Both the position numbers and the translations under genes were made by a program. A DNA stretch of 64,000 nt, from contig NZ_JACSDK010000001.1 in assembly GCF_014925385.1 (NCBI RefSeq), forward strand, positions 434,001-498,000. The letters run 5' to 3'. Below the pieces are notes generated by a model that worked only from the letters and a program-made list of their open reading frames with translations, was not told the DNA's origin and searched no databases. How positions within the stretch are numbered: position 1 is the first letter of the stretch; the number at the start of each line of letters is the position of its first letter. Below are positions 56,404-64,000 of the stretch, one piece after another. This DNA comes from Pelagibius marinus. Lineage in GTDB: Bacteria; Pseudomonadota; Alphaproteobacteria; Kiloniellales; Kiloniellaceae.

Positions 56404-57297
56404 TCAGCCGGCCAGGGCCGCGCGGTGGCGATCGAGATGGGCCAGCAGGCGGTCGCGAACCAGGCGGACGCGCGGGTATTGCCGCACCCGCTCGGCGGTC
56501 AGCACGTGGAGCGGCAGCCGCCCCAGCTGCGAGCCGGGAAACCAGGCTTCAAGCTGCGCGGAGGCGTCGCCCATCAGGCTGGGCAGAAGCGTGACGCCGA
56601 GGCCCCGCTCGGCGGCGGCCTTGCGCAGGGCTGCGCTGTTGCTGCGCAGGACCACCTCCGCTTCCCGGGCGCCGCGGCTGAGCCAGCGCTGCGGCGCCAC
56701 GTGTCCGCTGGTGTCGTCAAAGCCGATGAGGCGCTGCCCCGCGAAACGTTCGGGAGTCTCGGCGCGGCCGTAGCGTTCTTCATAGGCCGCTGCCGCGTAG
56801 ACCCCAAAGCCGATGTCGAAGCTCGCCTCGTTCGCGAAGTCCTTGGCGATGACCGGGTCGAAGCGCAGGGCCAGGTCGCTTTCGCGGCGCGACAGCCCGG
56901 CGGCGGGCATGGCGGTCACGATCTCGACCGCGAGGCCGCGATGGCGCGACAGCAGGTCGGGCAGCAGGGTCTCGGCCAGCCAGACGGCGAGGAATTCCGG
57001 CGCGGTGAGGCGCACTTCCCCGGCCACCTGGACATGGCGCTGGGCGACCGACTGGTGGGCCGCGAAGATCTCGCTTTCCACGGCCTCGGCCTGGCGCAGC
57101 AGCAGTTGCCCCTTCTCGGACAGGCGGTAGCCGCCGCGGCGCTGGTCGAAGAGACGGGTGCCGAGGTCGCCTTCGAGGCTTTCCAGGTGGCGCCAGACGG
57201 TGGCCGGGGCCTTGCCGAGCTGGCGCGCGGCCACGGCCAGGTTGCCGCTGCGGGCCAGCGCCAGAAAATAGCGCAGATGCTCCCAGTTCTCCTGCAT
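56404..57297 (-). CDS. LysR-family transcriptional regulator
   Basis: A 297-residue LysR-type regulator. The helix-turn-helix is LAVAARQLGKAPATVWRHLE in the N-terminal 60 residues, followed by a substrate-binding domain with GEVRLTAPEFLAVWLAETLL and ASFDIGFGVYAAAAYEERYG. The ATG at 57297 (MQENWEHLRYFLALA) fits the family; the open frame further upstream lies over the divergent cupin gene. It probably regulates that cupin gene, as divergent LysR genes commonly do. Confidence 0.9.
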   Translation of the reverse strand: MQENWEHLRYFLALARSGNLAVAARQLGKAPATVWRHLESLEGDLGTRLFDQRRGGYRLSEKGQLLLRQAEAVESEIFAAHQSVAQRHVQVAGEVRLTAPEFLAVWLAETLLPDLLSRHRGLAVEIVTAMPAAGLSRRESDLALRFDPVIAKDFANEASFDIGFGVYAAAAYEERYGRAETPERFAGQRLIGFDDTSGHVAPQRWLSRGAREAEVVLRSNSAALRKAAAERGLGVTLLPSLMGDASAQLEAWFPGSQLGRLPLHVLTAERVRQYPRVRLVRDRLLAHLDRHRAALAG

Positions 57298-57438
57298 GGC
57301 CAGGAGGTTCCATTGCAAAAATGAAATATCTCTAGAATATAATTTTATTTCTGTTGCATGAAAAGCCTGACATAGACTGCGCGCCATCACGCCGCCAGAG
57401 GGCGGCCCCACTGCCCGTTGTCTGCCGCGAGGAGACCG

Positions 57439-57765
57439 ATGTCCTGGCCAAGTAGTTTCATTCCCAGCGGCTTCCCAAGCGCCATCCGCTGCCTCGAGCC
57501 CCACAGGGAGGCCTTCCGCGCCTATCGCCTGAGCGGCAAGGGCTGTGACGTCTATTTCGCCACCTATGAGGCCGGCACGCGGATCGCGGCGCATTCCCAC
57601 GCGACGGAGCGCCACGGCCTGATCACGCGCGGCGAGCTGATCCTGATCGTCGGCGACTGGGAAACCCGCTTTCCGGCGGGCAGCTGGTACCATATCCGGG
57701 CGGGCCAGGAGCACGCCGCGCGCTTCGAGGTCGAGACCGAGGAGATCAAGCTGGCCTTCGCCTGA
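57439..57765 (+). CDS. Small cupin-domain protein
   Basis: A 108-residue single-cupin protein. Metal ligands are plausible in IAAHSHATERHGLITRGELI (two His, then His and Glu) with a second motif GSWYHIRAGQEHAARFEV. GGAG at 57431 sets the ATG at 57439. It is divergent from the LysR gene with a 141-base gap that includes an AT-rich stretch near 57330-57350, probably the shared promoter region. Function unknown; such small cupins bind or isomerise sugars and organic acids. Confidence 0.88.
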   Translation: MSWPSSFIPSGFPSAIRCLEPHREAFRAYRLSGKGCDVYFATYEAGTRIAAHSHATERHGLITRGELILIVGDWETRFPAGSWYHIRAGQEHAARFEVETEEIKLAFA

Positions 57766-57777
57766 GGCGCCGCGCGC

Positions 57778-57810
57778 AAAAAAAAGAAGCGGCCCGCAAG
57801 GGGCCGCTTC
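57778..57810 (-). terminator. Intrinsic terminator for the acidic coiled-coil gene
   Basis: On the minus strand GAAGCGGCCCC and GGGCCGCTTC form a 10-bp stem with a TTGC-type loop, followed by eight T residues (plus-strand A-run 57778-57785). This is one of the clearest intrinsic terminators in the window and ends the gene at 57837-59051. Confidence 0.88.
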
Positions 57811-57836
57811 GCTCGAAGGGGTTCGGGGTGCCGGGA

Positions 57837-59051
57837 TCAGCCGTTGACCGCCTGCTCCCAGGAGGCGTCGGGGGGCGCTTCGCCCTCGTCCGTGCTCTCG
57901 GCCTCGGCGGCAGCCTCCGGCGCCTCGTCGGCCAGGGAGGCCTTGCGCTGGGCCTCGGCCTTCTCCAGTTCGCGCGCCAGGTCGCCGACCCGGCGGATGA
58001 TCTCCTTCACCGTCGGGGCGCCCTCGTCGCCTTCGCCCTCCGCCTCGGGCTCGGACTCCCCGGTTTGGGCGGCCTCGGGCTCGCCTTCCGCCATTTCGAC
58101 CGTTTCGGCCTCAAGGGCCTCGGAGGCCTCGGTTTCGGCGGTTTCGGCTTCCATCACCTCAGGTTCGGCCATCTCGGGCTCGGTCATTTCAGGCTCGGCC
58201 ATCTCGGGCTCGGCCATCTCCGGTTCAGCCATCTCGGCGCCGTCGCTTTCGGCTTCGTCGGTTTCGGCCAGGGCCACGGGGTCGTCCTCGAAGGCTACGT
58301 CCTCCATCGCCGCTTCCGGGGTGGTCTCGAAGGGCTCGGCGGGATCCGCCTCGGCCATCGCGGCCATGTCGTCTTCGCCGGCCATGTCGTCTTCACCGGC
58401 CATGTCGCCGGCGTCTTCCGTGACCGCTTCCTCCATGAGCGCCTCGGCGGCGGCCTCCTCGGACATCATCTCCTCGGCGGCCATCTCCTCGGCGGCCATG
58501 TCTTCTTCGGCGGCCATGTCTTCCGCCGCGGGCTCCTCGGCGGGGGCCTCCCCGGCCACCTCGATCATCTCCGCCGCCGCGGCTTCCTCTTCGGGCGCCG
58601 CCTCGATGATCAGCGGGGCTTCGACCTCCTCGCCGGCCGGCTCTTCCGGCTCCACCACGGTGTCCAGGATGGGGGCGTCCAGGGACGAGGTTTCCGCCAC
58701 TTCGGCCGCCTCGGCCGCGGCGTCGCCGGCCCCGGCGTTCGCGACCCCTGGGTTCTCAACCAGCGCGCTGACGCGCGATTCCAGGTTCTGCAGGGTTTCG
58801 GTGAAGGTCTTCTGCTCGATCGACTGCAGCACCGAGTGCAGCATGCTGCGCAGCTCCTCGTTCTCCTGGGAGAGGCGCTGGTTTTCGGCGATCTGGCTTT
58901 CGATCTCGCTGCGCGCCGCGGCGAGCTGCGCCTCGATCGTCTCGATCAGGCCGATCACGCGCTCGCTGTAGTGACGCTGCTGTTCATCCATCAGGCCGAA
59001 CCGCTCTTCGGCCGCTTCGACTCGCTCACGCAGGTCGTTGATTTCAGTCAT
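57837..59051 (-). CDS. Acidic Ala/Glu/Met-rich repeat protein with N-terminal coiled coil
   Basis: A 404-residue protein. Residues 1-98 form a coiled coil (LRERVEAAEERFGLMDEQQR, RLSQENEELRSMLHSVLQSI). Residues 105-340 are low-complexity and extremely acidic, with tandem units: AEPEM repeated at least four times, EDMAAEE/EEMAAEE and DMAGED pairs. Residues 345-380 return to a predicted helix (VKEIIRRVGDLARELEKAEA). No signal peptide. It may be a scaffold or an envelope/cell-division-associated structural protein; I do not recognise the family. It lies downstream of the Mla operon on the same strand with a 149-base gap. Repeat number may vary between strains. Confidence 0.85.
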   Translation of the reverse strand: MTEINDLRERVEAAEERFGLMDEQQRHYSERVIGLIETIEAQLAAARSEIESQIAENQRLSQENEELRSMLHSVLQSIEQKTFTETLQNLESRVSALVENPGVANAGAGDAAAEAAEVAETSSLDAPILDTVVEPEEPAGEEVEAPLIIEAAPEEEAAAAEMIEVAGEAPAEEPAAEDMAAEEDMAAEEMAAEEMMSEEAAAEALMEEAVTEDAGDMAGEDDMAGEDDMAAMAEADPAEPFETTPEAAMEDVAFEDDPVALAETDEAESDGAEMAEPEMAEPEMAEPEMTEPEMAEPEVMEAETAETEASEALEAETVEMAEGEPEAAQTGESEPEAEGEGDEGAPTVKEIIRRVGDLARELEKAEAQRKASLADEAPEAAAEAESTDEGEAPPDASWEQAVNG

Positions 59052-59149
59052 GTCCTGGGGAACCCCTTAACTGGTGACCCCCCGAGCCTGCCAGGAAAAG
59101 GTAAGCTTTTTCCTAATGGCAACCTTTCATTTACCACGGGTGTTAAGCT

Positions 59150-59179
59150 CCCTGGACGCGCGGCAAACGCGCGCCAGGG
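59150..59179. terminator. GC-rich stem-loop after the Mla operon
   Basis: CCCTGG-A-CGCGCG, loop GCAAA, then CGCGCG-CCAGGG: a 12-bp stem with one bulge. There is no T-run on the minus strand, so it may be a Rho-assisted end or an mRNA-stability element for the operon that ends at 59201. Confidence 0.5.
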
Positions 59180-59200
59180 GGGAGGACGGAAAGGGGCGTT

Positions 59201-59914
59201 TCAGGAGGTGCGGCGTGCGCGCCGGGCGGCCTTGTCGCCCTCGACCAGTGTCCATTCGACCAGCTGGCGCAGCACCTTGCCCAGGGCCTCGTCGAAGGCG
59301 TCGATGATCACCGGCAGGCTGTCGGTCTCGGCGGTCACCTGGCTCTGGAAGGATTCCGAGGCGACGATGGTGCGCCGGGGCATCTGCACCAGCTTGGCGT
59401 TGATGCCGACCCAGGCCTCCGGCAGGCCGCCGTTGTAGTAGATCACTTCCAGTTCGCGCAGCTCCGACTTGAGGATGAAGTCGGCGCGCAGGCCCACGGA
59501 TTCACGCCCGATGGAGACGATCTTGTCGGAGTTCTCGAAGGACTCGATCATCAGGGTCTGGATCATGACCGGCGCGCGGTCGGCCCAGCCGGAGCGGGCA
59601 TAGTATTCCAGCTGCGTCGGGCGGCGCTGCAGGGCGATGCGGGTGGTGTTGAGCCCGGCGTTGGCCACCGGCGTCTCCAGGATCAGCTGCCAGTCCGCCC
59701 GTGGCAGGTCGCCGCGGAAGGTGCTCTTGGGGGTCAGTCGGAAGAGCTCCGGCGGCGGCCCCTGGCCCGGCACCGGCAGGCTGCAGCCCGGCGCCAGGGC
59801 CACCACGGGCAGTGCCGCGGCGGCGCGCAGCAGGCTGCGCCGCCCCCAGCCGGGCCGCCGGGGAACGCTGGAATCCAGCTCGCTCAAGGGGGTGTCCGCT
59901 TTATTGTCCGCCAT
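59201..59914 (-). CDS. ABC-type transport auxiliary lipoprotein (PqiC-like)
   Basis: A 237-residue lipoprotein. The signal region has arginines (WGRRSLLRAAA) and a lipobox ALAPGC, so the mature protein is membrane-anchored. The ABC_trans_aux domain includes TPKSTFRGDLPRADWQLILE, RIALQRRPTQLEYYARSGWA and VIIDAFDEALGKVLRQLVEW. In Pqi and Mla-like lipid transport this lipoprotein docks the MCE protein to the outer membrane. The start ATG 59914 lies 14 bases inside the end of the MCE gene. It is the last gene of the operon. Confidence 0.88.
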   Translation of the reverse strand: MADNKADTPLSELDSSVPRRPGWGRRSLLRAAAALPVVALAPGCSLPVPGQGPPPELFRLTPKSTFRGDLPRADWQLILETPVANAGLNTTRIALQRRPTQLEYYARSGWADRAPVMIQTLMIESFENSDKIVSIGRESVGLRADFILKSELRELEVIYYNGGLPEAWVGINAKLVQMPRRTIVASESFQSQVTAETDSLPVIIDAFDEALGKVLRQLVEWTLVEGDKAARRARRTS

Positions 59915-60947
59915 AGCCTTGCTGTGCCTCATAGCCTTGCTGCTGATCTCCGAAGATGAAACGGGCGGGGTCGCGCTGCACCTCGGTGGTGACACGGTTC
60001 AGCACGACGATCAGGTCCCGGGCCTCGGTCAGCAGATTCGTCAGTTCGTAGAGTCCGGTGTTCGAGAAGTCGCGAATCGGCTCGCGGTTCTCGGCGATCA
60101 TGGCCTCCAGCTCGCTGGTCGCGCCGCTCAGGTTCTTGGCGGTCACCTGCAGGCTGGCGATGAGGCCGCGGGCGTCCTCGGCCGTCAGGGCGACCTCGCG
60201 GTCGATGCCGCCGGCCATGTCCTCGAAGGCGGCCATGGTGGTGTCGGCGCGCTCGGTCAGGCGGGTGACGTTGCTGTCCAGCGAGGCGGCCATGGTCTCC
60301 AGGTTGCCTGTGGCGTCGCGCAGGTTCGCCATGGTCAGCGAGGCGTCCTCAATCAGCTGATCGATGTTGTCGCGGTTCTCGGCGATGGCGCCGGTGACCG
60401 CAGTCAGGTTGACGATCAGCTGTTCGACGTTCTTCAGATTGCGCTCGCTGAGCAGGGCCTGGGCGCGCAGCAGCAGGATGTTGACGTTCTCCAGAATCTC
60501 CGGCGCGTCCTCGAGTACCCGCTCGAAGGAGGAGGTGCCGGCCGGAATCTCCGCGACCTTGCGGCCCGCCGGCGGCTCCAGCGGCGGCGCGCTGGCCGAG
60601 CCGCCGGTCAGCTGCACGTAGCGCCCGCCGGTCAGGCCTTCCAGTTCCAGGGTCGCCTTGCTGTCGCTGCGTATCGGGGTGCGTTTCTGCACCTCGATGG
60701 TGACGCGGATGGCGGTCGGGCGATCGGGGTCCAGGTCGACGGAGATGACCTCGCCGACGCGCACGCCGCTGTAGCGCACCGCGCTGCCTTCCTTCAATCC
60801 CGTCACCGTCGATTCGAAGACGATGTCGTAGCGGGCGAACTCCTGCTCGAACTGGAACTTGGCGAGCCACAGCACGAAGCCGAGCAGCCCGAAGGCCAGC
60901 AGCAGCACGAAGAAGCCGACCATGATGTAGTTGGCGCGTGTCTCCAT
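59901..60947 (-). CDS. mlaD: MCE-domain lipid-transport protein (MlaD family)
   Basis: A 348-residue protein with an N-terminal membrane helix (about 8-28, VGFFVLLLAFGLLGFVLWLA) and a periplasmic MCE domain (about 38-115) with SAVRYSGVRVGEVISVDLD and LEGLTGGRYVQLTGG. The C-terminal two thirds is a long helical region (about 150-320) followed by a glutamine-rich end. MlaD-type hexamers form the periplasmic channel of phospholipid transporters. It is longer than E. coli MlaD (183) and belongs to the form with a helical needle. The operon also encodes MlaE, MlaF and a lipoprotein. Confidence 0.9.
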   Translation of the reverse strand: METRANYIMVGFFVLLLAFGLLGFVLWLAKFQFEQEFARYDIVFESTVTGLKEGSAVRYSGVRVGEVISVDLDPDRPTAIRVTIEVQKRTPIRSDSKATLELEGLTGGRYVQLTGGSASAPPLEPPAGRKVAEIPAGTSSFERVLEDAPEILENVNILLLRAQALLSERNLKNVEQLIVNLTAVTGAIAENRDNIDQLIEDASLTMANLRDATGNLETMAASLDSNVTRLTERADTTMAAFEDMAGGIDREVALTAEDARGLIASLQVTAKNLSGATSELEAMIAENREPIRDFSNTGLYELTNLLTEARDLIVVLNRVTTEVQRDPARFIFGDQQQGYEAQQGYGGQ

Positions 60948-60969
60948 GACCTATCCCGGGATGCTCCTT

Positions 60970-61884
60970 CTATGCCCCTGGTTCGGGCGGCAGTTGTTCC
61001 GGCGCCGCGATTTCGCCGGCGCGCCCTTCGCTTTTTGCGGCGCTGTTTGCCGCGGCGCGCCCGCGCGGGCCGCCGAAATACTCCTGAATCCAGGGGTCCG
61101 GCTCGCGCATCAGTTCGTCGATGGTGCCCACCTTAACACGTTTGTCCACCAGGACAGACACCCGGTCGCAGATGGCGTAGAGCGAGTCCAGGTCGTGGGT
61201 GACCATGACCACGGTGAGACCCAGCGCGCGCTGCAGGTCGCCGATCAGGCTGTCGAAGTTGGCCGCGCCGATGGGGTCCAGACCGGCCGTCGGTTCGTCC
61301 AGGAACAGGATGTCGGCGTCCAGGGCCAGGGCGCGCGCCAGGCCGGCGCGCTTGCGCATGCCGCCGGAAAGCTCCGCCGGGAACTTGTGGGCCGCGTCGG
61401 GCGGCAGGCCGACCATGGCGATCTTCACCTCGATCAGTTCCTGGCGCAGGGCCGGCGGCAGGTCACTATGCTCCTTCATTGGCACTTCAATGTTCTGCGC
61501 CACGGTGAGGGAGGAGAAGAGGGCCCCGTCCTGGAACAGCACGCCCCAGCGCGACTGCATGGCGCGCCATTGACTGGACGACAGCGCGGCGACGTCTTCG
61601 CCGAACAGCACGATGCGCCCCGCGCGCGGCTTGTTCAGTCCGATAATGGTGCGGACCAGCACAGATTTGCCGGTGCCCGAGCCGCCGACCACGCCCATGA
61701 CTTCGCCGGCGCGAACGGAGAAGTCCAGGTTGTCGTGGATCACCGTGGTGCCGAACTGCGTGCGCAGGCCGGTGACCTGGAGCACCTCCTCGCCGCGGCG
61801 GATGCGTCCGGAGCCGATCATATCCGGGCTGATCTGGCCGCTGCCGTTCGTTGTCGTCACGCCGCTGCCGGGGTCGCTCATCAT
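60970..61884 (-). CDS. mlaF: Lipid-transport ABC ATPase (MlaF family)
   Basis: A 304-residue ATPase. Walker A is GGSGTGKSVL, the Q-loop region GVLFQDGALFSSLTVAQNIE is typical of MlaF/Ttg2A, the signature is LSGGMRKRAGLARAL and Walker B is ILFLDEPTAGLDPI. An N-terminal extension of about 35 residues and a C-terminal tail extend past the usual length. The ATGATG start at 61884-61879 overlaps the MlaE stop. It drives phospholipid movement with the MlaE permease. Confidence 0.93.
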   Translation of the reverse strand: MMSDPGSGVTTTNGSGQISPDMIGSGRIRRGEEVLQVTGLRTQFGTTVIHDNLDFSVRAGEVMGVVGGSGTGKSVLVRTIIGLNKPRAGRIVLFGEDVAALSSSQWRAMQSRWGVLFQDGALFSSLTVAQNIEVPMKEHSDLPPALRQELIEVKIAMVGLPPDAAHKFPAELSGGMRKRAGLARALALDADILFLDEPTAGLDPIGAANFDSLIGDLQRALGLTVVMVTHDLDSLYAICDRVSVLVDKRVKVGTIDELMREPDPWIQEYFGGPRGRAAANSAAKSEGRAGEIAAPEQLPPEPGA

Positions 61885-63044
61885 CAGATCCCGATGACCG
61901 AGAAGAAGATCGACAAGAGGGCGTCGAGCACGATGACCAGGAAGATCGCCTCGACCACGGCACGGGTGGTCTGACGGCCGACGGACTCGGCGCTGCGCGA
62001 AACCTTCAGGCCCTCGTAGCAACCGATCATGCCGATGATGAAGGCGAAGAGCGGCGCCTTGATGATGCCGATCCAGAAGGTCCAGAGGGTGACCGCGTCG
62101 CTGAGCTGGCGGGCGAACTGAAAGAAGGAGATGTCCAGCACCACGGTCGCCATGACCGCGCCGCCCAGCAGGCCCATGAGGTCGGCGTAGAAGGTCAGTA
62201 GCGGCAGCACCAGCACCAGGGCGAAGACCCGCGGCATGACCAGCACTTCCATGGGGTCGAGCCCCAGGGTCTGCATGGCGTCGACCTCCTCGTTCACCTT
62301 CATGGTGCCGATCTGCGCGGTGAAGGAGGAGCCGGAGCGCCCGGCGACGATGATCGCGGTGAGCAGGATGCCCATCTCGCGCAGCACGCCGATGGCGACC
62401 AGGTTGACGGTGAAGATCTGCGCCCCGAAGCGCGCCAGCTGGTCGGCGCCCTGGTAGGCCAGCACCACGCCGACCAGGAAGGAGATCAGCCCGACGATGG
62501 GCAGGGCGTTGAGGCCCGTCTGCTCCATGTGGGCGATCAGCGGGGTAAGGCGGATGCGCCAGGGCATCAGCAACGAGCGCAGGAAGACGGTGACGGTCAG
62601 GCCCAGGAAGGACAGCAGCTCGGTGCCCTCACGCGCGATACGTACGGTCTCCCGCCCCAGGCGCAGGGTGACGGCGATGATCGGGTTGTCCGGTCGGGGC
62701 GGCGGCGGCAGCTCGACGTGCTTCTTGGCGATGGTGCCGAGCAGGGTCTCGATGGCCGGCGAGCTGCCGACCAGGGAGACTTCGGCGCCGCGCCGCTTCA
62801 GGTCGTCCAGGGTGCGGTCCAGCACCCAGGCACCGGCGCTGTCGATGGCGCTGCAGGCGCTCAAGTCGACGACGGCCAGGCGCGCGCCCTGCAGGTCCAG
62901 GGCGCGCAGCGCGTTGTCGTGGCGCGCCAGTTCCTGCGTTGTCCACTGGCCGGCGAACTCCAGGCGCAGGGTCTCGCCCTCGCGCCGCTGGTTCAGCGCA
63001 GAGGCCGGCCCGCTGCCGAGGCCCAGGTCCTCGGCGGCGCTCAC
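61884..63044 (-). CDS. mlaE: STAS-MlaE fusion permease
   Basis: A 386-residue protein fusing an N-terminal STAS domain (about 20-110, with ARLAVVDLSACSAIDSAGAW) to an MlaE permease (about 125-386, five or six helices). MlaE signatures include EGTELLSFLGLTVTVFLRSL, LVGVVLAYQGADQLARFGA and REMGILLTAIIVAGRSGSSF. In E. coli the STAS subunit MlaB is separate and supports MlaF; here it is fused. It is the first gene of the mlaE-F-D-lipoprotein operon, with a 4-base-type overlap to mlaF. Confidence 0.94.
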   Translation of the reverse strand: MSAAEDLGLGSGPASALNQRREGETLRLEFAGQWTTQELARHDNALRALDLQGARLAVVDLSACSAIDSAGAWVLDRTLDDLKRRGAEVSLVGSSPAIETLLGTIAKKHVELPPPPRPDNPIIAVTLRLGRETVRIAREGTELLSFLGLTVTVFLRSLLMPWRIRLTPLIAHMEQTGLNALPIVGLISFLVGVVLAYQGADQLARFGAQIFTVNLVAIGVLREMGILLTAIIVAGRSGSSFTAQIGTMKVNEEVDAMQTLGLDPMEVLVMPRVFALVLVLPLLTFYADLMGLLGGAVMATVVLDISFFQFARQLSDAVTLWTFWIGIIKAPLFAFIIGMIGCYEGLKVSRSAESVGRQTTRAVVEAIFLVIVLDALLSIFFSVIGI

Positions 63045-63170
63045 GTCGCTCTCTGCCGGCTGTCGTGCGGCATTCCGGCTACCCCCTCATCGCCGTTTTG
63101 CTTGGCATATCATAGCTTAAGAGGCTGGATTGTCTCCTGCTTATGAGTAATCCCACACCGCCCCGCAGTT

Positions 63171-63644
63171 TCAGGCGCAGGCGACCGTGGCGTCATGGCG
63201 GACCGGGAAGTTCACCGAATTGGCGATAAAGCAGGTGGCGTGGGCCTCCTCATGCAGGGCTTCGGCCCGCTCGAGATCACTGCCGGGCGCCAGGGTCACC
63301 CTGGGGTGCAGCACCACCTCGGTGAAGCGCCCGCCGCGGCCTTCCTGCTGCATGGTGCCGGCGGCCTCGTCCGCGTAGGCGACGACTTCCAGCCCTTCCA
63401 GGGCCGCCAGCGCCAGGTAGGACAGCATGTGGCAGGACGAGAGCGCCACCAACAGCAGGTCCTCGGGATTGTGCAGCTTGGGGTCGCCGCGAAAGGCCGG
63501 GTCGGCCGAGCCGGTCAGGGAGGGCTTGCCCTCGAAGTCGGCGCGGTACTCGCGCGAATAGCTCTTGTAGTCGGCAGTGCCGCCGGCGGCGGCGCCGGTC
63601 CAGGTCAGCTTTGCCTGGTAGTGGTGATCCTTGGGGTGGGGCAT
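63171..63644 (-). CDS. OsmC-family peroxiredoxin
   Basis: A 157-residue OsmC/Ohr superfamily protein. The peroxidatic Cys71 is in ALSSCHMLSYLALA and the resolving Cys138 is in AHATCFIANS, both in family positions; the buried Arg is in SREYRADFEG. It probably reduces organic hydroperoxides at the cost of dithiols. It is upstream of the truncated TPR gene's end on the same strand order (the TPR gene's stop lies 30 bases before this gene's ATG), so the two may be co-transcribed. Confidence 0.92.
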   Translation of the reverse strand: MPHPKDHHYQAKLTWTGAAAGGTADYKSYSREYRADFEGKPSLTGSADPAFRGDPKLHNPEDLLLVALSSCHMLSYLALAALEGLEVVAYADEAAGTMQQEGRGGRFTEVVLHPRVTLAPGSDLERAEALHEEAHATCFIANSVNFPVRHDATVACA

Positions 63645-63674
63645 CGGGGCGTTTCCTTCTTTACGCGACGCTGC

Positions 63675-64000
63675 TCATTGGGCGGCCAACTGCGCCGCCG
63701 CGGCGGTCATCTCCCGGTTCCAGGCGTTGGCCCGGCGGATCTCGGCGCGTTCGGACAGCAGGGCGCGGGCGACCGGCGCCGTGCCGGCCTTGACCGCCGC
63801 GTCGATCAACAGCTGCTCAAAGAGGTCGCGCTGGGCGTGGCTGCCGCCCAGGCGCCTCAGCGCCGGGCGGTGCGGCAGCAGGGTCTCCACCGCCTCGCCG
63901 TAGCGTCCGGCGGCGTGGGCCAGGATGGCCTCGCCCAGCGGCAGGCCGATGTCGCGGGCGACGCCCTCTTCCGTACCGTCTCCCCCCGCGAACTGGGCCA
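63675..64000 (-). CDS. TPR-like protein (TTC38-type), C-terminal part only
   Basis: The final 108 codons of a gene that runs in from the right edge. The end of the protein has GLPLGEAILAHAAGRYGEAV, HRPALRRLGGSHAQRDLFEQ and LLIDAAVKAGTAPVARALLS, typical of the C-terminus of bacterial tetratricopeptide proteins related to human TTC38. The full gene should be around 430-470 codons. The start and most repeats are outside the window. Confidence 0.75.
   Translation of the reverse strand, partial: AQFAGGDGTEEGVARDIGLPLGEAILAHAAGRYGEAVETLLPHRPALRRLGGSHAQRDLFEQLLIDAAVKAGTAPVARALLSERAEIRRANAWNREMTAAAAQLAAQ

Noticed and set aside
57844-58971. Long plus-strand open frame rich in Ser/Ala with repeated GSAIS units, opposite the acidic repeat protein
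   Set aside because: It is the mirror of the AEPEM/MAEE repeats on the minus strand; it has no ribosome site, and the minus-strand gene has a coiled-coil start and a terminator in the right direction.

Overview
The window is dense, high-GC bacterial chromosome with short intergenic gaps and many ATGA/GTGA start-stop overlaps. Gene content points to an alphaproteobacterium, most likely a Rhodospirillales/Kiloniellales-type lineage. The supporting signs are a complete System I cytochrome c cluster (ccmABCDEFGHI), an IalB-family protein, an ECF sigma/ChrR anti-sigma pair, a rhizobial-type L-asparaginase, a DUF1127 small protein and a STAS-MlaE lipid transporter. The taxonomic call is inference from gene content; no 16S rRNA gene is present.

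Layout. 1-950: AT-rich left edge with a truncated membrane-protein gene unlike the rest in composition. 951-3557: LysR regulator divergent from methylmalonate-semialdehyde dehydrogenase (mmsA). 3899-12463: a seven-gene uptake/activation operon, with an acyl-CoA ligase, a Liv-type ABC importer (ATPase, two permeases, binding protein, second ATPase) and a PaaK-like CoA ligase. 12479-15206: lipoprotein, a 429-bp intergenic region with two covarying tandem hairpins, then a histidine kinase/response regulator pair. 15490-22779: ccmA-I. 22968-26178: polar amino-acid ABC importer, followed 13 bp later by an isolated contractile tail-sheath gene (26192-27655). 27670-30324: secreted cupin, tRNA-Ala(CGC) with its promoter, YggT, DUF167, folD. 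30325-32050: palindromic repeat, a truncated duplicate of the 3' end of a DUF3253 gene, a transglutaminase-like gene, then the intact DUF3253 gene. 32148-39853: NnrU-like, AraC, nitroreductase, PAS protein, AzlCD, argG, a subtilase-like protein with altered catalytic residues and two tiny paralogous membrane proteins. 39996-47726: rlmN, IalB, ECF/ChrR, tRNA/rRNA methylase, asparaginase, quinone reductase, methyltransferase. 47849-57765: DUF1127, aminotransferase plus acetoacetyl-CoA synthetase, two DMT exporters, YkvA, Rieske oxygenase, ComB-like phosphatase, LysR and cupin. 57837-64000: acidic repeat coiled-coil protein, Mla-type lipid transport operon, OsmC, and the 3' end of a TPR gene.

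Metabolically the window combines CoA-thioester catabolism (mmsA, two ligases, acetoacetyl-CoA synthetase), amino-acid import and export, respiratory cytochrome maturation and envelope lipid homeostasis. I found no prophage, CRISPR array, transposase or recognisable defence island. The main oddities are the orphan sheath gene, the transglutaminase gene flanked by a duplicated gene end, the Thr-for-Ser subtilase-like protein and the paired intergenic hairpins.
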